NCBI GenBank assembly: GCA_037893225.1
Contig: JAZGUH010000204.1
Span: 1,426,001 to 1,490,000 of the forward strand
Origin: Hippasteria phrygiana
Taxonomy: Eukaryota > Echinodermata > Asteroidea > Valvatida > Goniasteridae
Reading direction: 5' to 3'
DNA length: 64,000 nt
The notes beneath the pieces were generated by a model. That model was given only the letters and a program-made list of their open reading frames with translations, was not told where the DNA came from and ran no database searches. Shown here piece after piece: positions 23,589-34,503 of the stretch (position 1 is its first letter; each line of letters opens with the position of its first letter). The translations under genes were made by a program, and so were the position numbers.

Positions 23589-25825
23589 TTGATGACTCTA
23601 GCCCAAATCCGTACCGTATGCAACAGGACGCGCATGCGCGAGCAGCGCGCTGACTCAATCGGATCTAGTCTGGTTCCCAGACCAAAATAGTGGCCGTGTC
23701 CGAAATGGGCGTCTAGAGCTACAGCTATACGGCTACGTCACGCGTAGTTGTAATGGACGAACACCTAGACAATAGCCCCAGACAAGCGATTCGGACGCAG
23801 CCAACGAAAGTGTAGGATGCTTCCAATACTATCAGCACCATTGATCTCCATTATACAGACTGGATATAGGACACCGCGTCTAAACGCCGACCCGAGTGCG
23901 CGTTTTATTAGAGGGTAACGTAAAGAACGAACGTGACGCGATTGCGTTGTGTGCACTTTCAAACGGAGTTTTGGAAAAAAGTGGAAGAACTTTTATTTCT
24001 TTAATTTTTCATTTTCGTGGGAAAAAAATCGATTTCGCACCCGAATTGGTTAAAATAGACAAGAACAATTGTTAACGTGTGCGTGGCAGTTTGCCCGGAG
24101 AAGGATGGAAACTTGAGTCGGGAAAAAGGAATATCCTTTCACAAGTAAGCTGATTATTTAACGGTAGGCCTACGTCTATAACGTTGATATCAATGTACAT
24201 GTATAACGTTACAACTACAAAAAAGTTAATGCACATAAACGAAACTTCTTTAATAACACAAGGGGCGGTCGCTTATAATATACTTATTGGCATTCTTGAT
24301 GGGATACTGGTAGCTGTGTATGTCTGTGAGTGGAGGTGCGTTTGTATAGCTATTCAGACCGTGGACCTTTAACAAAGAGGACAATAGGGTCCGCGATTGT
24401 GTCAAGGTCCACGATTGAAAATCGTGTACAAAACCAATGGGAGCCCCTCCGAAAAAGTATAAACAAAAGAGGGACAATAGGAGGTCCGCGATTGCCGGTG
24501 TTTACACACTTGTGTGGGTGTGTATTGATACCGGCAATCGTGAAATAGGGACAAAAGAGTCAGGGCGTAGATAAAGGGTCCACGATTGACCAAACGTCCA
24601 CGATTAATATCCGTGTACAAAGCACACGGGAGGCCTTCCGAAAAATGTACAAACAAAAGAGTCGATCCTCGATTGCCGGTACATATTCGATGCATTCTCT
24701 CTTTGTGAGTGTTCCGTTTATAAAATAGGTCTAATACATGTAACAATGGGTGTTCAGAATTAAAAATACGATGTAATTTCAGAATAATATTCAATACGAT
24801 TATTAAATTTACATTATACAACTGCTCTAATGACTTACAGGTGTGATACTGAACAGCAATTTACTTTCTTTAAACTGATTTTTAGGGAGCGCACTCCCCA
24901 TGACGTTATGCTAAGAATTTGTTCGATAATCCACTTTTCCAGACTGAGTACATAAAAAGAACACACAGTGCGTGTTTACCACCCTCTACAAGCGCCGCCA
25001 TCGCGCGGCCGCGCATTCGTGCACAAACACGACGCGGTGTCCTATCCAGTTTATCTTCAAGCAAACTTGAATCCTCGATCCTGATTGGTCGATCCGTGGC
25101 AGCTGAGAGTGTGATAAAAACCCATATCACATGGCCCATATACACACTCCGAATTGCGCTGTTCTAATTCTGCGAATTGCGCGATACGCAAAACGCAGTG
25201 CTGCACAATCCATTGGTAATTCAAAAGCTGCGCGTTTGCGTCCCATGTGGATCGTCACGTCTTCGGCGCACACTAAGTCTTGTTACGTTTTCCAGATAGC
25301 TCCCGTTTATCCTGCAGGATAGTGCTGGCTGTTAATAGAGAGGTTTAGCAACACGTTTTACGTGAACGCGAACGCGAAAATTGTGCGTTCTTTTGCTGAC
25401 GTCATCAATTCCAGCGTATTGTTACTCACGTACGTGACTTTCACACGGACGTCAAATACGTGAAAATGGTGAGTTCACGTTGGGTCATAACGTGAGTAAT
25501 TGCAACATTTTAAAAACATTTGTAGACATTGCAATCAATATTTGTCTCATGAGAATTAAAGCTCATTGAATATACAACACTGAAGATGCATTTTTGGGTC
25601 AAACTAAGTCCAGTTCGATGTATTTATGAAGTTTAAAAAATCCCTTGCTTATAAAGCTTTCTAGTTGGAAAACACCGTGGTTGTGCATGATACCCGTCGT
25701 GACGTGCAGCTAAACGTTTCATTGCGCGTCCGAACGCCCGCGTTATTCAGTTTAACCGCTGCTCCAAAAATGTCGGGCGCGCTCGCGTTGACGTTCGCGT
25801 AATACGTGCTGCTAAACCTCTCTAA

Positions 25826-25963
25826 AGCCCGGTTCATACTTCATGCGAATGCGAATGCGAAGCGAATTTCATGATGTCAACAATTGAAGTTTCATTGTGA
25901 CGCACACCGTTACCATAACGAATTCGCTTCGCACACGTATTCGCATGAAGTATGAACCGGGCT
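25826..25963. mobile_element. Harbinger-like MITE
   Basis: The ends AGCCCGGTTCATACTTCATG and complement are flanked by TAA on both sides (25823-25825 and 25964-25966). A 3-bp TWA duplication is typical of PIF/Harbinger. Confidence 0.75.
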
Positions 25964-26057
25964 TAATGATGTGTGCGTGTACGTGGTACAGGTTTCACGC
26001 ACAGCGCCGTGCGTGTTCCATCTTTACTGCGCGTCAAGTTTGCTTGAAGATAAATTC

Positions 26058-26163
26058 GTTATCCCACTCGCGCTCGTGGAACACGGAAAATGTAGTCCAA
26101 CCATCGTTGGAATATGGGACGCACTGCATTATTCCGTGTTCCACTCGGCGCTCGTGGGATAAC
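26058..26163. repeat. Hairpin left of recombinase remnant
   Basis: gttatcccac...gctcgtggaacacgg pairs with ccgtgttccac...gtgggataac, with a roughly 40-nt spacer. Confidence 0.75.
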
Positions 26164-26351
26164 TTATATTATACAACACCTGAATAAATCCCAGCCATCC
26201 GATTGGTGGATCGTCGATCACGTGCATTGAATTATTCGACCCATCACACGACGCGAACCCGCACCGCCCAAAACGTTCTATCGCATGGTTCTATCAAACG
26301 GTGCGCGCGCATTGATAGAACCAAAAGAACTTCCCTAATTTCACGGTCACT

Positions 26352-26603
26352 ATGGTGGCGCTACATACAGGGCTGTCATTCACACAACATGGCGGCCGAG
26401 TTTCCCGACTGCCGCGGTTTGTTCTCCTAACAGACGACGAAATATTGGAACTCGTAGGCGATGCTGACGCTCCAAATACAAAGAGACAAATCAAATATGC
26501 AGTGAAACGATTAGATGAATTTGCAAGACACGCAGGAACAACAATTGAAGCTTTAACTGATTCGGAACTGGACAATTTTTGTCGCGGTTTTATGCGGGAC
26601 TGA
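26352..26603 (+). pseudogene. Tyrosine-recombinase (Crypton/DUF3504-like) N-terminal domain
   Basis: The frame contains LLTDDEILELV, then DAPNTKRQIKYAVKRLDEFA and an LTDSELDNFCRGF end. This is the SAM-like core-binding module found at the start of Crypton-type tyrosine recombinases and their domesticated relatives (the ZMYM2/QRICH1/KCTD1 DUF3504 group). The original start is probably the nearby ATGGCGGCCGAG at about 26390, but that lies in another frame, implying a small deletion. A stop comes just before a donor-like GGGTAAAC. The catalytic domain is not seen. The fragment sits in the insert inside element A. Confidence 0.6.
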
Positions 26604-26679
26604 GAGGGTAAACGGCACGTTGTAACGTTACACCAAGAAATCCATGCATGCAATCTGTCAGATTTATTCAGGCGTTGTA

Positions 26680-26850
26680 TAAAACAAATAATGAATGTTT
26701 CACATTCGTGCAATGCTAAGAATAATTTCATTCGGTGACAGATGGAATGTCCCATTTCACTCGGCTTCGCCTCGTGGAATGGAACATTCAATCTGTCACC
26801 TCATGAAATTATTCTTACCATCGCACTCATAAACATTCATTATTTGTATA
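26680..26850. repeat. Hairpin right of recombinase remnant
   Basis: acaaataatgaatgtt and aagaataatttcat...ggtgacag pair with complementary segments ending at tatttgtata (26850). The tip has an actcggcttcgcctcgtgg motif like that of the left hairpin. Confidence 0.75.
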
Positions 26851-27137
26851 CTGTATAATGGAGATCAATGATCAGCACACACTGTGCCTAATGCGTATAA
26901 CCGAATGGCTATGTGTGTAACGATGAGTCGGAGCGCCAATGTGCATTGCAATCGAACGTTGAGTAATACGCGCTCCTTATTCTAGGTGAAGTTCTTCACC
27001 ACCGGACCAGAACCAGTCACCAAATCAACCCCGAGCCCCGACTTGGCTCGTCTTTTATGATTTTGGGCGCGTACATAACGCGGGGAGCCAGCGTCTCATA
27101 ACAAAATGTATCTTGCAATACTCTGATTGGTCATAAA

Positions 27138-28451
27138 CATTGATCTCCATTATAAACACTGGATAGCTAGGACACCGCGTCATGTTTGTGCACGAATGCG
27201 CGGCCGCGCAATGGCGGCGCAAGATGGTGGTTAAACGCGCACTGTGTGTTCGCTTTATGTACTGTCTGGAGAAGTGGATTATCGAAACAATTCTTAGCCT
27301 GATAAGTGATAACGTTATGGGGAGTTTAAGCGCTCCCCAAAAAAATCAGTAAGAAAAGTGAATTGTTGTTTCATTTTTATCACACCTGTGTAAGTCATTA
27401 GAGCAGTTGTATAATACAAATTTAATAATCGTATTAAATATTATTCTGAAATGACATCGTATTTTTAATTCTGAGCACCCAATGTTACATGTATTATTTT
27501 ATAAACTGAACACTCACAAAGAGAGAATGTATCGAGGTTCATTCAAATGTAACACAAATTTACTACAAAATGGAGCACAATTAGAAAGTAAAAAGTCAAG
27601 ACAAAACTCGCTTGGAAATATGAAAAACCAATAAACAATCCTTCATCCTAAGGCACAACTTAAAGACTCATCGTGTAATGATTTTTGAACAGGATGTTTT
27701 TTTGTCTCACTCGGTCTTCCTCGATTGCTTCTGTTAAAACGGAAAGACGGTTTAATACCCCCAGCCCCACACCCACACACACCTGCAATCGCGGACCTCC
27801 CATTGTTCCTCTTTTGTTTATACTTTTTAACTTTTTCGGAAGGCCTCCCATATGTTTTGTACACGATTTTCAATCGTGGACGTTTGGTCAATCGTGGACC
27901 CTTTGTCTACGCCCTGACTCTTGTGTCCCTAGTCCACGATTGCCGGTATCAGTACACACCCATGCACCCACACCTAAAATGCACACATGCACAGCTATCG
28001 TAGTTCCCAGGACTATCCTATAAAGGATGCTGATAAGTATAGCGACCGCCCCTCGTATAAATTTCTTTACAGAGTTTTTAATTGTGTTATTATAGAAGTT
28101 TCGTTTCTGTGCATTAACTTTTCTTTAGTTGTAACGTTATACATGTACATTGATAGCAAAGTTATAGACGCACCGTTAAATAATAATCATCAGCTTACTT
28201 CTGAATGGATATTCCTTTTTCCCGACTCAAGTTTCAATCCTTCTCCGGGCAATTTACTGCTGCGCACACGTTAACCATTGTTCTTTTCTATTTTGACCAA
28301 TTCGGTTGCGAAATCCATTTTTTCCCCACGAAAATGAAGAATTAAAGAAAAAAAGTCGCGTCACGTTCGTTCTTTACCCTCGTTTAAAACGCGCACTCAG
28401 GACGGCGTTTAGACGCGGTGTCCTATCCAGTGTTTATAATGGAGATCAATG
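27138..28451. mobile_element. 8-bp-TSD element B (hAT-like)
   Basis: 1,314 bp from CATTGATCTCC to GGAGATCAATG, with perfect 8-bp duplications GTCATAAA at 27130-27137 and 28452-28459. Subterminal ggacaccgcgtc occurs at both ends. Non-coding. A related internal segment occurs at 34.73-34.83 kb. Confidence 0.85.
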
Positions 28452-28459
28452 GTCATAAA

Positions 28460-29553
28460 CCACTACGCCAAATATTATTCTAAATCACAATAATTCTAGC
28501 GTCTTGACCTAGCTAGAAAGCTCAGATGAATTAAACTTGTATAAGTCATTTCATTTAACAGTTATTCTACTATTATTAGTTTATCATAGGCCCCATTATT
28601 AATACGTGGTCAACTGTATTGGCATTAATTCTTCTCATTGAAATACGAATCGTTAACTTGATACTTATTTCTTATCTTCCGTAAACTCCTATCAGTTAGA
28701 TTCATGAAATGAACCTGTATTTTATCAGAGTTAAGAATAAAGTGTGCTTACTGAAAATTAATCATGACATTTTCGTTACAATATTCTGACTATTTCTGAT
28801 GAAAGATTTAACGCTGGCTTCGGCTTGGCTTCGGCTTCGTCTCCGACTTCTAAATAACTGAGAAGCAAACCAAATGGAAATATTCTAAATTTTGGTACAT
28901 GTTCTGCTTCAGGAACATTCATTCAGTTGATTATAAAGGTAAAAATTAGAATACTTACATTTTGTTTGTTTTTTAGATATTCAGAAATCGAGACGAAGCC
29001 GAAGCCAAACCGAAGCCAGCATTTCGAAAAAAACCTTAGACGTCGGGGAATCTTCAGGTCAGGGAACCAGACTAGATCGGATCGATTGGCTCTCAAGATG
29101 TATGACGTCCGCGGCCCCCGGCTGCTGGCTTGCATATGCTGTGCGGCACGTGCAAGACTTCTCCTAAACTTTAAGTTTAACATACAGGAAGTGCATGATT
29201 AATGACCGACGACAAGGCAACCCTGATTCCACTGAAAGTGAACTGTGAAGGTGCATGTACACCACACTACATAGGCCTACATGTACATCATGACGGACAA
29301 CTCGACTGACTCCACTTGATTCACTAGCGAAATACAGCGACTGTGGTTTTGTTTAGGTAGAATTTTGTCATCTACTTTACGCCTCTAAAAGTGGTGGTAG
29401 GATTTAGACGAATTCTCAACAGTTGGCTCACCGAGGAACAAGAATGCTCGGTGTTTAGTCGGTACACTTCTACCATTGTATCTGGATGATGTGTCTTCAT
29501 TTGGAAAGCTAGTTGTTCGGCCAACTGTTCTGTACAGGCTGTAATGATTCAAC
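28460..29553. other. Intergenic with a foldback at 28813-29022
   Basis: ctggcttcggcttggcttcg (28813 on) is mirrored by cgaagccaaaccgaagccag near 29021, enclosing about 145 bp. The rest is AT-rich with no gene recognised. The region may contain the promoter of the exon that follows. Confidence 0.5.
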
Positions 29554-29778
29554 ATGGCTTTACAGTACCAGCTCAGCACCGACGAGCAGATATGGGTAAT
29601 GATTCGTGTGAAGCAGGGATTAATGTCAATCGAGGAGGCCCTTGAATATGTGCGAAAACAGCACGAAGAAGCTGGTCTCCCACCAGTAGTAACCCATTGC
29701 CATATGTATACGAGTCCTAGATCACCATCGACATCACCAAGGGCTACACGAGCTCAATCTCACAATCCATCTCAACAG
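29554..29778 (+). CDS. Putative host gene, first coding exon
   Basis: ATG 29554 opens 75 codons ending exactly at CAACAG|GTAATA, a good splice donor, in phase 0. The protein starts MALQYQLSTDEQIWVMI, continues with a predicted amphipathic helix (SIEEALEYVRKQHEEAG) and ends in a Ser/Pro/Thr/Arg-rich stretch. I do not recognise the family. A candidate next exon in the same phase lies at 41399. The intervening 11.6 kb is full of repeats, so the intron would be long but ordinary for an invertebrate. The helical N terminus and disordered tail would suit an adaptor or signalling protein, but that is only a guess. Confidence 0.45.
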
Positions 29779-29997
29779 GTAATATCCCAGATGACCTTTA
29801 ACATCATTTTTATTTTCAAAAAAGGAGGCCCCCCCCCCCCTTTTTTACTTCTATTTTTAGGCCATAGACCTTATCGCAGGTGCTATTTTGCGATAAGGCT
29901 TATGCTAGGCAAGAATTTCCAAGATGGCTGCCCTCATGCATGGCACTAAAACTTTTTCCCGATGCTCAAGTATTTCTTGCAGATTTCTTCAGGTAAT

Positions 29998-32884
29998 GGG
30001 TCAACTCGTACCCAGGTCAACTCGTACCCGAGTCAACTCGTACCCCAAAATTTACACCCGAGTCAACTCGTACCCGAGTCAACTCGTACCCGAGTCAACT
30101 CGTACCCAGGCTCAGGTGCGTATTCATAAGCACGTCTTCCATTTGATTTCGCGCGAAATCATCATTCAGTTTCATTTTATATTATATAATCAGAGAATAA
30201 ACATAAGGCATACGGTGATCTATTTATGCACCTACATGTACATGTAATCTGTGGAACAGAATTTTAAATCGCAGCTTAAAAGTTTAACATTTCTTTTTAA
30301 ACAGTATTTAATCAGTTATTGTTAGTGTAGTTGTGATTTTTGGTAAAGTGTTTTGAGATTTTTTAATGTAAGCATCTCATACTCACTGGGCCAGCGCTAT
30401 AGACGGGCGCCATTCAAAACCAAACGGCTCTTTTCAGAGCCGACCCATATTCACAAAAATTGATTCAAGTCATGTGCAGTTACTGCAGTATTCATGGTAT
30501 CGTATTCATTAAAATAAATGGCCAATGCAAAATAAGTTCTTAAATACAATTAGTTGAAATTGCTTCTTAAAGATAAATATACTTTAAGTGCATTATATGA
30601 AGCGTAATTTAATAGTAATATGAAACATGCAAAGAAAACCAAATTCTACAAATCTTTCTTGCCTAAATATTCTTGGCGAGGGTAAAACAGTTCGCACAGT
30701 CAATCATTATCAATTATCTAAAAATATGACAGGGAGGGGCAAAAGAAAGTATCATTCAGAATATTAAAAAGACGGCAGATAAAAATTAAAACCAATGCAA
30801 AACTAGGACTCTATGTCTCTTCGCTGAACAGAACATAGGGCTTTTCCGCATTATTTTTTTATGATGTCACTGCGATTTATGCTTGCTTGTGACAAGTCTG
30901 CCTACCCACCAGGCTTCATGACAATTGGACCTACCAATTTACATGTCTTACGAGAAATTATGCCTTTGATGACGTCATTATGATGGTGCACATATTTTGC
31001 ATTTTTTGTTACATATGTAGGACCTAACATAACAAACCTATTACAACAAGAATTTCGATATTAGCATGTTCTGTTGATGAATTATGGCTTAAAGAAAATG
31101 TTAAGGTAAAAAAACTTTAAAATTACTATAATTTCGTATGATGATGCCATCGTGACGTCACCTCAATTTTCATCAACAACAAATGCTTGCCTACCAACAT
31201 ACTACGTTTGAGCGTAATCGGACTTACGGTTCTCTAGATACGGGCCATTGAAAAATGCACATTTAAGATGACATCACGTGACACGTGATGACGTCATCAC
31301 CCCGTCACTCTTCAGCATACAATTTCAGCTGAGGGTCTATGTTTGTGTTAAGTCTGATTAAGATCTGAGGTTGTTTAGTGACCAAAGTGCCACTAATTCG
31401 AGTACAAAGTCTATGGGATTTTGGATAGAACTAAAAATTCATAGAAAATCAGCTGATGACATCATCATGACGTCATTTCGGATTTTACATGCTAGTGGCA
31501 CTATCTACCTACCTACCAATTTTTATGATGATCGGACGTATCCTTATGTGTTTCCAAAGAGCATATTTTTGATGACGTCATGATGACGTCACACATTTTT
31601 TACGTTGATGTGAAAGAATATAGAAGCTAACAAAGCTATTACAAAAAGAATTTTTTATTTAGCATGTTCTGTTGATGAGATATGGCTTTAAGAAACTTTG
31701 AAGTTAAAAAACTTTAATATGACTGTAAAATCGTATGTTGACGTCATCGTGACGTCACCTCAATTTTCATCTATAACACGAGCTACACTACCAACATACC
31801 TGGTTTGAAGGCAATCGGACGTACATGTACCGTTCTCTAGATATGGGCCCTTGAAAAATGCACCTTTAAGATGACGTCACATGACATGTGATGACGTCAT
31901 CATGACGTCACGTTTTGGCATACATTTTCAGCTTAGGGTCTCTGTTTGTGTTAAGCCTGATTAAGATCTGATGTTGTTTAGTGACCAAAGTGGCTCTTAC
32001 AAAATTCGTGTACAAAGTCTATGGGATTTGGGAAAGAACTAAACAAATCATAGAAAATCAGCTGATGACGTCATCACGACGTCACCTCGGATTTAATGCT
32101 ACTAGCACTATCTATGTACCTGCCCACTAATCTTTATGACGATCGGACCTACCCTTATATGTGTTTCAAAAAAGTACATTTTTGATGACGTCATGATGAC
32201 GTCTCACATATTTTTTACATTTATGTGAAAGAATATAGGAGCTAACAAAGCTATTACAAAAGAATTTTGAATTTAGCATGTTCTGTTGGTGAGATATGGC
32301 TTTAAGAAACTTTGAAGTTCAAAAACTTAAAAATTACTATAAAATCGTATGATGACGTCATCTTGACGTCACCCCAAGTTTGATCTATAACACGAGCTAG
32401 CCTACCAACATACCAGGTTTTTAAAAAATCGGACCAACCGTTTTCTAGATATGGGCCCTTGAAAAACGCACCTTTAAGATGATGTCACGTGACACGTGAT
32501 GACGTCATCATGACGTCACTCTTCGACATAATATGTCAGCTTAGGGTCTATGTTTAAGGTAAGTTTGGTTAAGATCTGAGGTTTTTTAAGACCTAAAGTG
32601 CCACCGACAAAATGTGTGTACAAAGTCTATGGGAAGCAGGCAGAAAAAAAAGAAAAAAAATCAGAACAAAAACAAGGCCTTTTCCGACTGGCAGTGTCGG
32701 AAAAACCAAAAAGGAACATTTCAATAACACGACATTCTCCATTAAAGACGTTCGCACAGTTACCCATTACCAGTCGTCGGTGGGAAAAAAGAAAGATATA
32801 ATTTAGAAGGTTCAAATATTAAAATACAGTATATGGAAACTTTTTAATAGGGGAGTACGAGTTGACTTGGGTACGAGTTGACCC
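29998..32884. mobile_element. Element with GTCAACTCGTACCC terminal arrays
   Basis: The left end is an array of gggtcaactcgtaccc-type 16-bp repeats (29998-30110); the right end (32851-32884) carries the same motif inverted. The enclosed 2.9 kb is non-coding and contains the TGACGTCA-rich tandem repeats. No target duplication is evident, so the status as a single mobile unit is inferred. Confidence 0.5.
30855..32600. repeat. About 610-bp tandem repeats rich in TGACGTCA
   Basis: Landmarks such as gatgacgtcatcatgacgtc, ttaagatctga and gtgaccaaagtg recur near 31.26-31.38, 31.87-31.99 and 32.48-32.60 kb, a spacing of about 610 bp. Each unit has several copies of the palindrome TGACGTCA or its TGATGACGTCATCA extension. 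Related sequence surrounds the Polinton (47.4-48.7 and 63.4-64.0 kb). Confidence 0.85.
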
Positions 32885-34330
32885 AAAATCTTTCTTCATT
32901 GATGAGCTTCAAATAAGGAGTTAGATGAAAAACGTAAACATGATGATCCTATCTGGAAGCGTGTGGAAAATGGTTGCAAACTTTACATTAATTACAGCTG
33001 TTATCCTCCCTCAAATTCCATTTGAAAATAATTTTAAAGAGATACAAGATGTCCTCCATTTCAATTGTTTTTATAACAAAAAAAATACCGGAAAGATTTT
33101 ACTTTATATTACAAAATACCTTACTAGACTATAACTTTATAGTAGTCTCAATCATCCTGTGAAATGATGGCACCAGGTGTGCTGTCATTGTCAAGAAAAG
33201 TGGAAATTTATATCGTTTTTCCCAACGATTGCTGGCCGGCAATCGTTGGAAAATTGCCCTCTATAACAAATGTAGCCTTTAGTCAAGGCGCGCGTGGCTA
33301 CCCGGACGAGTGGCGCGCCCCAGACACGCTGGCATATCCGGGGCACGTCATGCATCCAGGTAGCCACGCGCGCCTTGACTAAAGGCTACATTTATCATCC
33401 GCCTGACGGTTGAAAATGAATGGCGTTTTTCTCTCGTTTTTTTCGCCATCCAACAAAAGAAAACTTTGAACAAGTCAGTGGAACAATATTTCCTATAAAA
33501 TAGGGAATATGGGGGTTAGTTGGAACATGGGGTAAGTTGAAACATTAAGATTTTCTTCCACAGCTAGAATTAATTTTATGAAATGCTGCCCTCTAGAGGT
33601 GTCCCTTAGCAACAGTCATCCACCATATTGCCTACAGCACCAGTGCCCCAATAGTACTCAAGTGGGAAAGGTAAGTAAATGTTTCACCATTCAAAAGATT
33701 TGTACTATCTTATTCTTACTGATGTTTATAAATAATAGTGACTAGTTTCTGAGTATTTTAGGCTCTAGTACTAAGCTACATGTACAAAATAAGGTTAAAA
33801 AGATATGTTATTGTATTCCCTGTTTTGCGTAGTAAGCTTACAAATGTCACACGGGCCACTGGGGCTATTTGGAACATTTCGATGGGGGCTAGTTGGAACA
33901 TGTTCCAACAAACCCCAACATAATGATTATATATGAATGAAGTGCTCTTTGAATAAAAGTTCTACTCTATTTTCATGTACATATGTATGAAGGAAGTGCC
34001 TTTTGGATGAAGGTTCTAATCTATTTTAAAACTTTTTGTGCACCATAAAGTTAGCTGTCAGCTGACATGTACTGCAAATAATAAATGTAGACCTAGATCT
34101 GTTGTAACAATATTTAAATGACCAAAGCATAGAATGTTGGCTATTCCTATTATAACTGTAGGTCTAGTGCTCATTATGTTTTGCACCTATACATGTAGGC
34201 CTATAGATTCATCTGTTGTATGCCTACAATATTTCAGTGAGAAAAACATAGAATGTTGGCTATTCCTGTGTTTTACTCAAATTCCTTTTACACAACCCTT
34301 TTAACAGATTTTCTTTTTGTTCCTCTTCAG
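32885..34330. other. Repeat-derived intergenic DNA
   Basis: Contains the 32-bp-arm hairpin at 33271-33390, the inverted match to 11.39-11.55 kb (to about 33.52 kb), and AT-rich sequence with recurring gttggaacatg motifs (33.53-33.92 kb). No gene was recognised until the pogo-like exon. Confidence 0.5.
33271..33390. repeat. Perfect 32-bp-arm hairpin
   Basis: Positions 33271-33302 (tgtagcctttagtcaaggcg...) are the exact complement of 33359-33390, with a 56-nt spacer. Confidence 0.85.
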
Positions 34331-34503
34331 CAATCAAGATACCGCGGAACTATAAACGCAAAACTACACGTGGCCAGAACCCACCAGACGTTATGGAGCG
34401 AGTTGTGCGAGAAGTGCTAGTCATTCGAAGACAAGTTCGAACTGTTTCATTTATTTCAGTTATGTTTTTTGTTTACATGCTGGGTGCATGGCCTACCATA
34501 TAG
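34331..34503 (+). pseudogene. Pogo/Tigger-type transposase N-terminal exon
   Basis: After a clean acceptor (ttgttcctcttcag) the frame reads KIPRNYKRKTTRGQ, followed by a PPDVMERVVREVL helix and RRQVRTVS. This is the Psq-type helix-turn-helix that opens pogo-like transposases and CENP-B relatives and binds the element ends. The frame then leaves the family pattern and stops at 34501. No DDE domain follows, so it is a fragment. The fully bounded pogo-type element at 42350-43634 may or may not be of the same family. Confidence 0.55.

Larger units (their letters stand above)
23839..26870. mobile_element. 8-bp-TSD element A (hAT-like) with nested insertion
   Basis: Starts CATTGATCTCC and ends GGAGATCAATG, flanked by an exact 8-bp duplication ATCAGCAC (23831-23838 and 26871-26878). 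It matches element B (27138-28451) in opposite orientation along about 1.2 kb. Near its right end the shared sequence is interrupted at 25051-26849 by about 1.8 kb that B lacks; that insert holds a Harbinger-like MITE, two hairpins and a tyrosine-recombinase remnant. No transposase was found. Confidence 0.8.
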
